Origin: Candidatus Acidulodesulfobacterium acidiphilum
Lineage (GTDB): Bacteria > SZUA-79 > Acidulodesulfobacterales > Acidulodesulfobacteraceae
Reading direction: 5' to 3'
Length of the DNA: 64,000 bases
Assembly (NCBI GenBank): GCA_008534395.1
Contig: SHMQ01000005.1
Span: forward strand, 48,851-112,850
Position numbers and translations under genes: made by a program. Below the pieces are notes generated by a model that searched no databases, had not been told where the DNA came from, and worked only from the letters and a program-made list of their open reading frames with translations. Of this stretch, positions 23,947-33,000 are shown piece by piece (position 1 is the stretch's first letter; every line of letters begins with the position of its first letter).

Positions 23947-24128
23947 AAAATTATTGATTTAGGAATTCCAAATTTTATTAATTTTTCAAAATTTTTATTA
24001 GATATTTTCTTTGTTTTAAAATTAACGATACGATGAATCGTTATCTCCGATATCCCGCAAAGCCTCGCAAGCTCTTTTTGCTTAATTTTATTTTGCAGAA
24101 TATATATTTTTAACGGATGAATTTTCAT
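23931..24128 (-). CDS. Small Cro/XRE-type regulator
   Basis: 65 residues made up almost wholly of one helix-turn-helix: KIKQKELARLCGISEITIHRIVN (residues 13-35) with a following helix. It lacks any other domain, as in Cro-like switch proteins. It is divergent to the S24 repressor gene, separated by about 180 bp carrying several copies of a palindromic motif. The pair has the layout of a phage-like lysogeny switch, so it probably antagonises the repressor. The 3' end overlaps the excisionase-like gene. Confidence 0.75.
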   Translation of the reverse strand: MKIHPLKIYILQNKIKQKELARLCGISEITIHRIVNFKTKKISNKNFEKLIKFGIPKSIILCREE

Positions 24129-24158
24129 GCCTTTTTTTAATAATTATACTAATATTTG

Positions 24159-24267
24159 TTAGCTATGCTATTAAATTAACATTTCAAAAACATTATGTCA
24201 AGAAAAAATTTAGCAATATTAAAAAAATAATTAGCATATCTAACAAGTAATTAATTAGCATTAATTG
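24159..24267. promoter_or_regulatory. Operator cluster in divergent promoter region
   Basis: Between the Cro-like gene and the repressor gene lie four related sites: TTAGCTATGCTATT (24159-24172), TTAGCAATATTAAA (24209-24222), TTAGCATATCTAA (24231-24243) and a TTAGCATTAATTGC copy (about 24255-24268). Common pattern: TTAGC-N3-5-GCTAA-like dyad. Repeated dyads in a divergent switch region are what an XRE-type repressor binds. The binding protein is inferred; no -35/-10 pair is certain in this AT-rich sequence. Confidence 0.55.
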
Positions 24268-24304
24268 CTTGTTTTTTGTTATTAACAGTAATAAATTAAC
24301 AAGT

Positions 24305-25030
24305 ATGAAAAAAGACGATTCCAGTTTTTATGGATTATTAGGAAAAAGATTAAAAAACATTAGAAGGAAATACCTTAAAATTTCCGCTGAAAAACTTGCC
24401 GAGATTTTAGGCATTTCCGAACAGCAGATAAGACGATATGAACAGGGAATAGATAAGATTTCTTTAGACAAACTTGCAATTATAGAGGATAAATACAAAA
24501 TACCGCTTCAATATTTTTATAACGCTCAAACGGAAATAAACCATTTGACTGCAAAAAATCATGTAAATAAAAAAAATTCAACAATTCCCACTATCTTTGC
24601 ATTAGATGCTTCAGAGATAATAGATTCTTCCAAATACAAATCGCTACCGGTTTATTCATATACCGGCGCAGGCAAGTTTATAGACCTGACGGAAATAGAA
24701 CCTATCGACAATCTTTTAATTCCAAAAGAATTTGCCGTTAACGGTTCCATCGCCGTAGTAAAAGTTATCGGAAAATCTATGGAACCGGTTATCAGAGAGG
24801 GTGCTTATATAGGCGTCGAAAAAGACAATAAGATATTTGTATCAGGCAATATCTATGCTGTATATCTGCCCTATGAAGGCGCTGTTATCAAAAAGGTTTA
24901 CCTTAATTTAGACAGCGTAATTTTAAAATCGGAAAATAAGGATTTTCCCGATATCATAATACCGCTAAAAGACATCGACAAAGACAATTTTATTATAGGC
25001 AAAGTGAAATGGGTATTGCAGAAATTTTAA
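24305..25030 (+). CDS. XRE/S24 LexA-like repressor
   Basis: 241 residues from ATG 24305; the frame extends upstream only through a TTG. An N-terminal HTH_3 domain (about 8-62: SAEKLAEILGISEQQIRRYEQG) is joined by a linker to a LexA/CI-type S24 peptidase: a TGAG bond near residue 123-126 as possible self-cleavage site, catalytic Ser in GKSMEPVI (about S162) and Lys in GAVIKKVY (about K201). This is the CI class of repressor that is inactivated by RecA-mediated autocleavage after DNA damage. It is 22 bp upstream of the helicase gene on the same strand, so it probably controls that operon and itself. Confidence 0.9.
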   Translation: MKKDDSSFYGLLGKRLKNIRRKYLKISAEKLAEILGISEQQIRRYEQGIDKISLDKLAIIEDKYKIPLQYFYNAQTEINHLTAKNHVNKKNSTIPTIFALDASEIIDSSKYKSLPVYSYTGAGKFIDLTEIEPIDNLLIPKEFAVNGSIAVVKVIGKSMEPVIREGAYIGVEKDNKIFVSGNIYAVYLPYEGAVIKKVYLNLDSVILKSENKDFPDIIIPLKDIDKDNFIIGKVKWVLQKF

Positions 25031-25051
25031 TCCCAAGGAAAGAAAAGAATT

Positions 25052-28000
25052 ATGAAAGCTTATTACCAAAAAGACACTCCTCTAACCGATAATGAAGTTT
25101 CTGTTCTAGGAGAATTAAAAAAATGGCGGCTTGGATTATCAAAACAGCTGAATCTAAAAGCGTTTAATATAGCGTGGGACACCGACCTTATAGCTTTGGT
25201 AAAAATAAAGCCTTCAAGCAAAGAAGAATTATTTTCCATAAACAATTTTAACTACAACAAACCGTATATTGCCGAAAATGCCGAAACGATACTCAAAATC
25301 ATAAACGAAAAAACAAATCTGGCAACAAACAGCGAACAAACGCATCCTAATAAAAATCGCAACGCCGAAAAAAAACAAAATAAAATAAAAAATCCCTTTT
25401 CTGAAAAGGATTTAAAAATACTTTACCATTTAGAGTATTTTAAAAAAATAGTAGAATACGGCTTTTTTAAGGAATGGATAACCGTTAATCCTAACCATGC
25501 ATGCAATATCCCTTTAACCGATTTAAGAAGTTTTTTAAAAATAAATAAAAACGAAAACGATAAGGAATTGTATGACGACAGCAATGATTTTAGCCGATTT
25601 TACTACGGCAACATATTAAAAATAAAAAACCGTAACGCCAAATACAATCCAGACTATAAAAAATTTACATGGTTTTTAAAATCAGAATATCCGAAAATGC
25701 TCAATAACTTTGGATATATCGAGCAAAGCAGTTCTTTTTTGACGGACGCTTCAAGGATTTATTCAGAATTAAAAAAAACGGATAAAAACGAAGAAATAAT
25801 AAATATATTCGAATATTACCTGCATGCAAAAGATTTAGATTTTTATCCATTGCTGTATAAAAACACGGAAAGCAAGAAGAACGATTACGCCGCGCCGATT
25901 ATAATAACCGCAGAATTAGATTATTCACAATATTACGACAAGAAAAAGGTAAAGATAAAATTTTCAGAATTACCTGCTGTCTCTCCTTATAATCTCTATA
26001 TTGACGACGATATAGAACGAGCTTCGAATCATCTTATGCTTTGCAAAGAAGAAGATTGGTCAAATATTCTTAATACCGAAATATTTGGAAATAAGGATGC
26101 AGTAATAGAAGACGACGATATCAAAAACTCGGAAAGATGGAATAGACTTATAGATTTTCTTATGGACTGCGCCGAAAAACCTTTATTGAATAAAGGACTC
26201 ATAAAACAAAATTATTCTTTAATAACGGATAAGGAAGATCAGATAACGATACTCAGGGATTCTTATAACTCGTTTATAAAATTTATTAAGAACGGTGGTG
26301 ATAAAGACAACATAGATTACGGTCTTTTGGAACAATATATAAAAAAACCAGATCAAGAATCTTATGCCGAAAAACTGAAAAAAGAAACAAATTATGAAAA
26401 ACTCAAAGATTTCCTTTTTGACGAAAAAGAACCGAGTTTTACCGGGCAAATAAAATTTCACGGAAAACCCGATGATATGTATACGCTGAACGTGGAGCAG
26501 AAAATTTTTTTACATTGCTTAAAAAATTATAAAGATAACATTATAGCACTCAATGGCCCTCCAGGCACAGGCAAAACAACCATTCTGCAAAGCCTCATAG
26601 CAACAAAAATTGTTGATTCTACGCTTAATAACGAAGACATGCCTATTTTCTTCGGCGCATCTTTCACTAACCAGGCAAAAAACAATATTATAGGCGGTTT
26701 TAAAATTGACGCAATAGAATCGGACAGCTTGGCGGAAGATATAGGAAATATAACTAAAAGATGGCTCCCGAAAATCAACGATAAGACTATAGACTATGGG
26801 TGCGTCACAAAAAGCAACGAAAAAAGCGAACGCGAAGGATTCTTGGATTTGCAAGACTTGGAAACTATTACGCTCAATGAAGAATGGCTCAATAAAGCCG
26901 AAGAATTTTATATAAAAAACTTTTCGAAAATAAGCGGCATAGATTTTGCAAAAGAACTAAACATCTACGGCAATATTTCAAATTTTAAGTTTAACGCCGG
27001 ACAAAAAGCATCTCTTCAAGACGCAGTCAAACTGCTTAAATCATCCGTAAAAAAAATATACGACCTTTATCTTTCTCCCTTAGAATCAAAAAAGCAAAAC
27101 GTTTTAAAGTTAAAAACCATAGAGCATGAATCCCATATAATAAATCAAGAAATAAAAGCCCTTGAAAATTTATTAAATTCGTATACCGAAAAAATAGCTC
27201 AATGCGATCAAAACGAAAAACATAAAAATGAATTTATTCAATTTTGGTCTGAATATATAGAGAGTTATCATTTTATTAAAAAAATACTTCCGTTCTTACA
27301 AAACGAACTGGAACTTCACAGGATATACAACGACAATAAAAATAAATATCCTGGCATAAAAGAGATTATTATCGAACCGACAAGATATAGAATAAAATTT
27401 ATACAAGAAAGCATAGGTAAAATAATAAACGATAAAAGTATTGAAAAAGCAAAGGACAATCTCGCGGCAGAAGCCCGCAACATAAAGTCCAGGATAAAAC
27501 AAAAACAATCCGATTTAGATTCTTTAAATAAGACAATAGATGACGTAAAACAAATAATTATAAAGTCGAACGGAAAATTAAACTCCCTCTTAAACGACAA
27601 CGTAAGCGAAGAAGAATTAATACATATATACAATTATTTAGGCGCTATCATAGATAATTCTATCAAATATAGACTTTTTCACTTAAGCATGCGCGCAAAC
27701 GAGGGCGAGTTTATAATTCAAGCTAAAAAACTATTGAATGACGATTGCCTTAACAAGGAAAAAAAATTTAAAAAATCTTTCGACGGCAGGACAAAAAAAT
27801 ACAAGTTATTTGCACTTATAACTCCATGTTTTGTAAGCACTATGCATTCAATATACAAAACCCTTGTATACTATAAAGGTTCCGGAAGCAATACCGAATA
27901 TCCTTTATCAAGTTTTATAGACTATCTGCTGGTTGACGAAGCCGGACAATGTTCTCCGGAAATAGGCGCACTTAGTTTTTTATTTGCAAAAAGAGCTGTA

Positions 28001-28813
28001 ATAGTAGGCGATACTTATCAAATATATCCGATATATAAAGTTTCAGGACATCTTGATTACAGTATTTATAGACATATAGTCGAGTCCGAAAACGAGATAT
28101 CGGAAACAGAATTCGAATCCTTACCGTTCAACTGCCACGATTACGGCGGAAGCGTAATGAAAATAGCGCAGAATAATTCGAATTTCTGGGAATTTCCGGA
28201 CATAGAAAGAGGACTTTACGTTATAGAACACAGAAGATGTCCAAAAGAAATAATCGACTTTTCAAATAAACTTATGTATAAAGGAAAACTTAGATATCCG
28301 GATAACTGGGAATTTAAGAATATGGTCAAAGATAAAATATTCGAGAATCAAGAACCTTGGAACTTTATAAACGTAAGCGGTACATGCAAATATGTAAATG
28401 AAAGCCGCATAAACGAAGCAGAAATAGGTGCAATAACTCAATGGATTAACGATAACGCTCATTTTTTAGAACCTATAGAAAAAACCGTAGCCATAATTAC
28501 TCCTTTCAAATCTCAAGCATATGCGATTCAAAACAGAATAAAAGACTCTATTGATAACGGCGACAAAGTAACCATAGGTACCGTACATGCTCTTCAAGGC
28601 GCTGAACAAAAAATTATTTTATTTTCTATGACTTACGACAAGAACTCCGCAGGAAATTTTTTATTTATCGATAAATATAAAAATATAATAAACGTGGCTG
28701 TTTCGCGTACAAAGCAGAGTTTTTATGTATTCGGAGAAAAAGAACTATTCTTGAAAGCAAAGGAAGGAACGGCTACCAGACTACTGGGAAAATATTTAAA
28801 TATCGTAAATTAA
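25052..28813 (+). CDS. SF1 (Upf1/DNA2-like) helicase with N-terminal HRDC domain
   Basis: 1253 residues. Residues about 10-85 (LGELKKWRLGLSKQLNLKAF and the following helices) look like an HRDC domain, known from RecQ and RNase D. Residues 130-470 are unrecognised. The SF1B helicase core follows: Walker A GPPGTGKTT (about 501-509), a coiled-coil insertion (about 680-850), Walker B VDEAGQCSPE (about 960), and C-terminal motifs FKSQAYAI, GTVHALQGAEQ (about 1175) and NVAVSRTKQSF (about 1213). All key residues are intact. It is the middle gene of a repressor-helicase-Cys-rich protein operon next to the tRNA attachment site. Role could be DNA repair or anti-phage defence; neither is shown by the sequence. 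Confidence 0.85.
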   Translation: MKAYYQKDTPLTDNEVSVLGELKKWRLGLSKQLNLKAFNIAWDTDLIALVKIKPSSKEELFSINNFNYNKPYIAENAETILKIINEKTNLATNSEQTHPNKNRNAEKKQNKIKNPFSEKDLKILYHLEYFKKIVEYGFFKEWITVNPNHACNIPLTDLRSFLKINKNENDKELYDDSNDFSRFYYGNILKIKNRNAKYNPDYKKFTWFLKSEYPKMLNNFGYIEQSSSFLTDASRIYSELKKTDKNEEIINIFEYYLHAKDLDFYPLLYKNTESKKNDYAAPIIITAELDYSQYYDKKKVKIKFSELPAVSPYNLYIDDDIERASNHLMLCKEEDWSNILNTEIFGNKDAVIEDDDIKNSERWNRLIDFLMDCAEKPLLNKGLIKQNYSLITDKEDQITILRDSYNSFIKFIKNGGDKDNIDYGLLEQYIKKPDQESYAEKLKKETNYEKLKDFLFDEKEPSFTGQIKFHGKPDDMYTLNVEQKIFLHCLKNYKDNIIALNGPPGTGKTTILQSLIATKIVDSTLNNEDMPIFFGASFTNQAKNNIIGGFKIDAIESDSLAEDIGNITKRWLPKINDKTIDYGCVTKSNEKSEREGFLDLQDLETITLNEEWLNKAEEFYIKNFSKISGIDFAKELNIYGNISNFKFNAGQKASLQDAVKLLKSSVKKIYDLYLSPLESKKQNVLKLKTIEHESHIINQEIKALENLLNSYTEKIAQCDQNEKHKNEFIQFWSEYIESYHFIKKILPFLQNELELHRIYNDNKNKYPGIKEIIIEPTRYRIKFIQESIGKIINDKSIEKAKDNLAAEARNIKSRIKQKQSDLDSLNKTIDDVKQIIIKSNGKLNSLLNDNVSEEELIHIYNYLGAIIDNSIKYRLFHLSMRANEGEFIIQAKKLLNDDCLNKEKKFKKSFDGRTKKYKLFALITPCFVSTMHSIYKTLVYYKGSGSNTEYPLSSFIDYLLVDEAGQCSPEIGALSFLFAKRAVIVGDTYQIYPIYKVSGHLDYSIYRHIVESENEISETEFESLPFNCHDYGGSVMKIAQNNSNFWEFPDIERGLYVIEHRRCPKEIIDFSNKLMYKGKLRYPDNWEFKNMVKDKIFENQEPWNFINVSGTCKYVNESRINEAEIGAITQWINDNAHFLEPIEKTVAIITPFKSQAYAIQNRIKDSIDNGDKVTIGTVHALQGAEQKIILFSMTYDKNSAGNFLFIDKYKNIINVAVSRTKQSFYVFGEKELFLKAKEGTATRLLGKYLNIVN

Positions 28814-28832
28814 ATAAAGAAAGGAGGCGTTT

Positions 28833-29492
28833 ATGTCGTGCGGTAACTGCAGAGGCGATAAAAATAAGGAAAATTTAACAAAACTTTATTTGATAAAACC
28901 TCTTACGCATTTAAAACTCAATAAAGGTCAAGTTGAGAAATGCTGTTGCGGAGACAAAATTAACGATAACGACAGCAATAGCGAATGTTATATATTTTCC
29001 TGCACAAGCAAAACCGGCAATCAGCCTATACCTTCTACTTTTTTTGCAGGCATGGGATGTTCCGCTAAAATTTTGGAAATGACTTATGCACATAAACTAC
29101 CTGTTTTTAATCCATTTGAAGAAGAAAGCGAAAGCGAATATGAAATTGATACAAGTAACGGCGGTTCATCGCAAAATATTGCAAAAGTAAAATGGGACCC
29201 GCTCAACAAAGAACTATACAAAGCAATAAATATTCTTATTTTGTCGTGGAATATCCGTGATTTGTCAAAATACAGTACAATAGTAAAAATTTTATCTTTT
29301 CTGGAAAGCAAAAAGGAAATTAGAACTTATAAATGGGCAGTAGAAGCTATAAATACAATGATAGCAAAAGACAAGAAAAAAAGAAAAATCAAAGATATGC
29401 TAAAAGACTTAGGTTATAAAACTAAAAACATTAAATTTCCGGAAATCGGCGATTTACTCAAAGCTGAAAATATTGGGAATAATTTCGAATAA
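28833..29492 (+). CDS. Cys-rich protein downstream of the helicase
   Basis: 219 residues with a strong ribosome binding site (AAAGGAGG) and a 19-bp gap to the helicase gene, so it is co-expressed. The N-terminal 80 residues carry up to eight cysteines: C3-x-x-C6, a CCC run at about 37-39, C52-x4-C57 and C76 (MGCSAK), a pattern suited to two zinc sites. Then a low-complexity acidic stretch (about 93-103) and a helical C-terminal half rich in Lys. I do not recognise the family. A DNA- or RNA-binding partner or regulator of the helicase is possible. It is the last gene before the tRNA boundary. Confidence 0.65.
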   Translation: MSCGNCRGDKNKENLTKLYLIKPLTHLKLNKGQVEKCCCGDKINDNDSNSECYIFSCTSKTGNQPIPSTFFAGMGCSAKILEMTYAHKLPVFNPFEEESESEYEIDTSNGGSSQNIAKVKWDPLNKELYKAINILILSWNIRDLSKYSTIVKILSFLESKKEIRTYKWAVEAINTMIAKDKKKRKIKDMLKDLGYKTKNIKFPEIGDLLKAENIGNNFE

Positions 29493-29591
29493 AAAAACAA
29501 AATAATAAAAAAAACTTTATAAATTCTACCCACAAAATCACCCACAATTTTTAAAAACGATTTTTAATACTACCGATAAATCCTTATTGAA

Positions 29592-29668
29592 TGGTCGGGA
29601 CGACTGGATTTGAACCAGCGACCCCTTGCTCCCGAAGCAAGTGCGCTACCGAGCTGCGCTACGTCCCG
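29592..29668 (-). tRNA. tRNA-Pro(CGG)
   Basis: 77 bases including an encoded CCA. Acceptor stem CGGGACG/CGTCCCG, anticodon stem CTTGC/GCAAG around the loop TTCGGGA with anticodon CGG, T-arm containing GGTTCAAATCC. The 3' end faces the mobile-element side (lower coordinates). tRNA 3' ends are standard attachment sites for tyrosine-recombinase elements, and the last element gene ends 100 bp away. I did not find a second copy of the tRNA 3' end in the window, so the other att site would be outside to the left. Confidence 0.97.
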
Positions 29669-29744
29669 AAATGAAGTATAGAAATTATTATTATATTACT
29701 TATTGTATTTTTTTTCCATTATTTTTTTGCTTTATTTTTTGTAA

Positions 29745-30395
29745 TTAAATTCTTTCGCGCATTTCGTTAATAGTTGCGGTATAATTTTTCGTTCCTAATA
29801 TTCCTGAGCCGCTGACTATAATATCTGCTCCGGAATTAGCCGCTTCGGCTATATTTATTACTTTTATTCCGCCGTCGACCTCAATTTGAGTTTCAAGCTC
29901 TCTTTCTTGTATTATTCCATGAAGCTTTTCAATCTTAAATAAAGAAGAATATATAAATTCCTGTCCGCTGAAGCCTGGGTCTACCGACATAATAAGTATG
30001 AGGTCTACGTCGTGAAGTATTTCGCTTAAAAAATCCACGGGCGTTGCCGGGTTTATCGCTACTCCGGGGCTTGCATCCAGTTCCCTGATTCTTTCGACCG
30101 CTCTATGAAGATGAGTAGTCCCTTCAAAATGCACCGTTAAGATATCTGCGCCGCTTTTAACGAATTGTTCTATATATCTTTCCGGACGGTCTATCATTAA
30201 ATGAACGTCTAAAGGAATATCGGTGCGGGCTTTAATTGCTTCAACGATATTCCATCCCGCAGTAATATTGGGAACAAATATGCCGTCCATAATATCTATA
30301 TGTAAAAAATCTGCACCTGCTTCTTCAAGCAGTTTTATTTCTTCGGAAAGATTTAATATATCGCCCGATAATATCGAAGGCGCAATCTTTTTCAA
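29745..30395 (-). CDS. rpe: Ribulose-phosphate 3-epimerase
   Basis: 216-residue TIM-barrel enzyme that interconverts ribulose 5-phosphate and xylulose 5-phosphate in the pentose phosphate pathway. Metal ligands and catalytic acids visible: H32 and D34 (FLHIDIMDG), H65 (DVHLMID) and D174 (IEVDGGI). It begins SILSGD..., as usual for Rpe. First chromosomal gene to the right of the tRNA; a 180-bp gap separates it from scpB, so it is probably transcribed alone. Confidence 0.97.
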   Translation of the reverse strand: MKKIAPSILSGDILNLSEEIKLLEEAGADFLHIDIMDGIFVPNITAGWNIVEAIKARTDIPLDVHLMIDRPERYIEQFVKSGADILTVHFEGTTHLHRAVERIRELDASPGVAINPATPVDFLSEILHDVDLILIMSVDPGFSGQEFIYSSLFKIEKLHGIIQERELETQIEVDGGIKVINIAEAANSGADIIVSGSGILGTKNYTATINEMRERI

Positions 30396-30577
30396 TTTTT
30401 CCTCCTGTTAAAATATTTATTATATTATATATTTGATTGGCGGAGTAAAATTATTTTTATTAATTATACCACAAATTTATGCAGTTAATTATTATATACT
30501 ATGAAACTTTTAAAAAAATTTAATTCTCCCGATATATTCAGAAAACGTAAAATAAAAACACCTAAGCAAAATAAAAA

Positions 30578-31210
30578 CTATTCAAACAAAGCAGGCTCTT
30601 TCTCGGTTTCGGAGCCGTTATCGTTGCCGCTTAGGGCTTCTAATACGCTTTTCTTGCCAAAATCGTCCATTTCTTTGACGGAAGGCAAATCGTTAAGATT
30701 TTTAAGATTAAAAACTTCCAGAAAATAATCGCTGGTTTTATATATCAGCGGTCTTCCAACAATCTCTTTTCTTCCGGCGACTTTAATAAGGTTTTTTTCA
30801 AGAAGAAATTTCAGTGTGCCTGATGAATCGAATCCCCTGACGGCGTCTATCTCATTTTTGGTAACCGGCTGTTTATAAGCTATAATAGAAAGAGTTTCAA
30901 GCTGAGGACCGGTAAATTTTATAGGTTTTATCTCCAAACTGCCTGATATTGCATCGAAATATTCAGGCTTAGTCTTAAAGCTTATGCCGTTGTCATTTAC
31001 GGAAAGATATATTCCGTGATTCGATTTTTCGTTAAATTCCAGTTTTATAGATTCTACGGCTTTTAATACTTCTTCTTTTTTTACTTTAAATAAATCCGTC
31101 AATTTTTTTAAAGAAACGGGTTCTTCCGAAGCAAAAATAACGGCTTCGATAGCAGAAGTCAAAGAATCGAAATCGTCGCTGTAATTATTAAGCAATATTC
31201 GGTTAGTCAT
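30578..31210 (-). CDS. scpB: Segregation and condensation protein B
   Basis: 210 residues matching ScpB, the winged-helix kleisin partner of the SMC-ScpA complex. Typical segments are AIEAVIFASEEPVSLKKL (residues 17-34), ETLSIIAYKQPVTKNEID and RGFDSSGTLKFLLEKNLI, with the C-terminal acidic tail (NDNGSETEKEPA) usual for the family. scpA is not in the window. The start has only a weak ribosome binding site. The frame ends in TAA at 30578. Confidence 0.93.
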   Translation of the reverse strand: MTNRILLNNYSDDFDSLTSAIEAVIFASEEPVSLKKLTDLFKVKKEEVLKAVESIKLEFNEKSNHGIYLSVNDNGISFKTKPEYFDAISGSLEIKPIKFTGPQLETLSIIAYKQPVTKNEIDAVRGFDSSGTLKFLLEKNLIKVAGRKEIVGRPLIYKTSDYFLEVFNLKNLNDLPSVKEMDDFGKKSVLEALSGNDNGSETEKEPALFE

Positions 31211-31252
31211 AAAAGCGTTCCATATCCGTGCGTATATTATAAAACGTAAAAA

Positions 31253-31279
31253 GGGAGTCGGACTTTAAATCCGACTCCC
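31253..31279 (-). terminator. Rho-independent terminator of the ODP-like gene
   Basis: A perfect 10-bp stem (GGGAGTCGGA/TCCGACTCCC) with a 7-base loop, followed on the minus strand by a run of T (CCCTTTTTACG). It lies about 90 bp after the stop of the metallo-beta-lactamase gene and upstream of scpB, ending the chemoreceptor-ODP transcript. Confidence 0.85.
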
Positions 31280-31367
31280 GTATATAAATTTTAAAAACTT
31301 TTTTATAATTTATAAAACTTATAGTGCAGTTATTAAATTGTTAAGTATTTTATAAGTTTTAATTTTT

Positions 31368-32129
31368 TTATTTAGAATATAGTCCTACGTTTAAACCGTC
31401 GAACCAGTTTAAAAACCTGTCGATCATTTCTTTGCCTTTAAAAATAAGACCGTGCTGCGGAGCCAGAATTTCGATATCTAATTTTGATACTCTATCTATC
31501 CATACTTTTTTTGGTTCGTTGGAAGGCATCCATCTTTTATGGAAATACTCCATATATTTTATATGGGAATCGAAATCCTGCACAAAAACATTAGGTTTCC
31601 TTTTGCTTTTCAAGTCTTCCCTAGGTACCAGCGCGGCTCCTATATCTCCGCTAAAAAGTATCTTAGATATGGGATCGTACAAATTAAGCTGGCCCGGCGA
31701 ATGAAGATAATGAGCCGGAATAATATCGAAAGCGTAATCTTTGGTCATGTTTAACTTTACGGTATTACCGTCGTCGATCATTATCATATTTTCAGGTCTT
31801 GCGCCGTAATGCGAAATAAATGTCGACCATATTCTGTCTATAATAACTTTTGAGTCGGTAATCGAAAGCCATAGAGCAAGGGATGAATTAACGTCGGGAT
31901 CCTGATGCGAGCAGAATATAAATTTTACGTCCGACATCCTTACTTCGCCGGCAAAAGCGGAGGAAACCGAAGAAAACATTTCTATTCCTCCCGGATCCAT
32001 AATCGTCGCGACTTTATCGTGAATCAGCAGATACTGGTTGGTATCAATTATATAATCCGGCCTGTCGGCATCTTTTCCTATATAAACGAACTTATGGTTT
32101 GGAGATTCGTATAATACTTCTGACACCAT
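31368..32129 (-). CDS. ODP-like oxygen-binding di-iron protein (metallo-beta-lactamase fold)
   Basis: 253 residues of the flavodiiron-type metallo-beta-lactamase fold without a flavodoxin domain. Visible ligands: H75-x-D77-x-D79 (SHQDPDV), H140 or H143 (PAHYLHSPG), D162 (FSGDIGAA) and H in LAPQHG near residue 230. The SHQDPDV pattern and the length fit ODP of Treponema, a di-iron oxygen sensor that feeds the chemotaxis pathway. Here it lies directly (39 bp) downstream of a soluble methyl-accepting protein, the genetic link expected for an oxygen-taxis pair. Flavodiiron NO or O2 reductase activity is an alternative, but no flavodoxin is fused or adjacent. Confidence 0.75.
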   Translation of the reverse strand: MVSEVLYESPNHKFVYIGKDADRPDYIIDTNQYLLIHDKVATIMDPGGIEMFSSVSSAFAGEVRMSDVKFIFCSHQDPDVNSSLALWLSITDSKVIIDRIWSTFISHYGARPENMIMIDDGNTVKLNMTKDYAFDIIPAHYLHSPGQLNLYDPISKILFSGDIGAALVPREDLKSKRKPNVFVQDFDSHIKYMEYFHKRWMPSNEPKKVWIDRVSKLDIEILAPQHGLIFKGKEMIDRFLNWFDGLNVGLYSK

Positions 32130-32168
32130 GGTTATGATACCTCTTTAATAAATTTATATTACTGGATG

Positions 32169-32885
32169 CTAAACGCATATATCGTTGACTTTGCCGTCTA
32201 TGTTTTTTATAGTTTTCATAAGCCCTTCGTTCATTTTACTGTCTATTCTAAGCGTGTCGTTAAGCTTGGCGCTGACTTTTCTTATTCCGAAAAGAACGTT
32301 GGATATTTCTTTGGTAGAACTTGACGATTTTTCGGATAATTTCCTGACTTCGTCCGCAACGACGGCAAAGCCTCTTCCTGCTTCTCCCGCTCTTGCGGCT
32401 TCGATAGCGGCATTCAACGCAAGCAGATTAATCTGGTCTGTAATAGACACTATCGCGCTTAAAATTTCGTCGGTAAAAAGGGTTAATTTGTATAGTTCGA
32501 CGGAATCCTGATAAGTCTTTTCCAGCGTAGAAAAAGAACTTGAATACATATGGGATAACGAATCTACGAAATTTTTAATTCCGGTTTTAGATTCAAGGCA
32601 TTTTGATTTAAATTGACTAAATTGTTCGTTGATTTTAGGAAGCTCTTCGGAATCGCTTGCGCATGAATTCAAAAGATTATCCTTATTGCGGATATCTTCT
32701 TCAAGCGAAGCTACTTTAGACCTTAAAGATTCGATTTCCTTTTTGAATCCGTCTACAGCCGAAGCGTTATCGGCGTCTTTGCGTTTTAAAGAAACTTCAA
32801 GTTCGCCGTTTTTTTTCTTAAGTTCTTTAATTTCGTCGATTAATTTCTTGTACCCGCCGCTCGATAAGAATTTCATATAAAGCAC
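32169..32885 (-). CDS. Soluble methyl-accepting chemotaxis-like protein
   Basis: 238 residues without membrane segment or periplasmic sensor. An N-terminal coiled coil (about 12-80) leads to the MCP signalling hairpin, with the highly conserved tip [19 protein letters not shown] and [14 protein letters not shown] at about 152-185. The C-terminal helix is shorter than in full receptors, so adaptation sites are few. It can dock CheA/CheW in the cytoplasm and would need a separate sensor; the ODP-like protein encoded 39 bp downstream is the natural candidate. No che genes are in the window. Confidence 0.88.
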   Translation of the reverse strand: MLYMKFLSSGGYKKLIDEIKELKKKNGELEVSLKRKDADNASAVDGFKKEIESLRSKVASLEEDIRNKDNLLNSCASDSEELPKINEQFSQFKSKCLESKTGIKNFVDSLSHMYSSSFSTLEKTYQDSVELYKLTLFTDEILSAIVSITDQINLLALNAAIEAARAGEAGRGFAVVADEVRKLSEKSSSSTKEISNVLFGIRKVSAKLNDTLRIDSKMNEGLMKTIKNIDGKVNDICV

Positions 32886-33000
32886 CCGCTTTTACGATAT
32901 GAGGTTAGTAATTATAATCTTATAATATTATATAAAAAATAATTTCCTTTCAGATGATTTTATATTTTTGTAAAATTTATTGCAAGAGTTTTTATTATCT

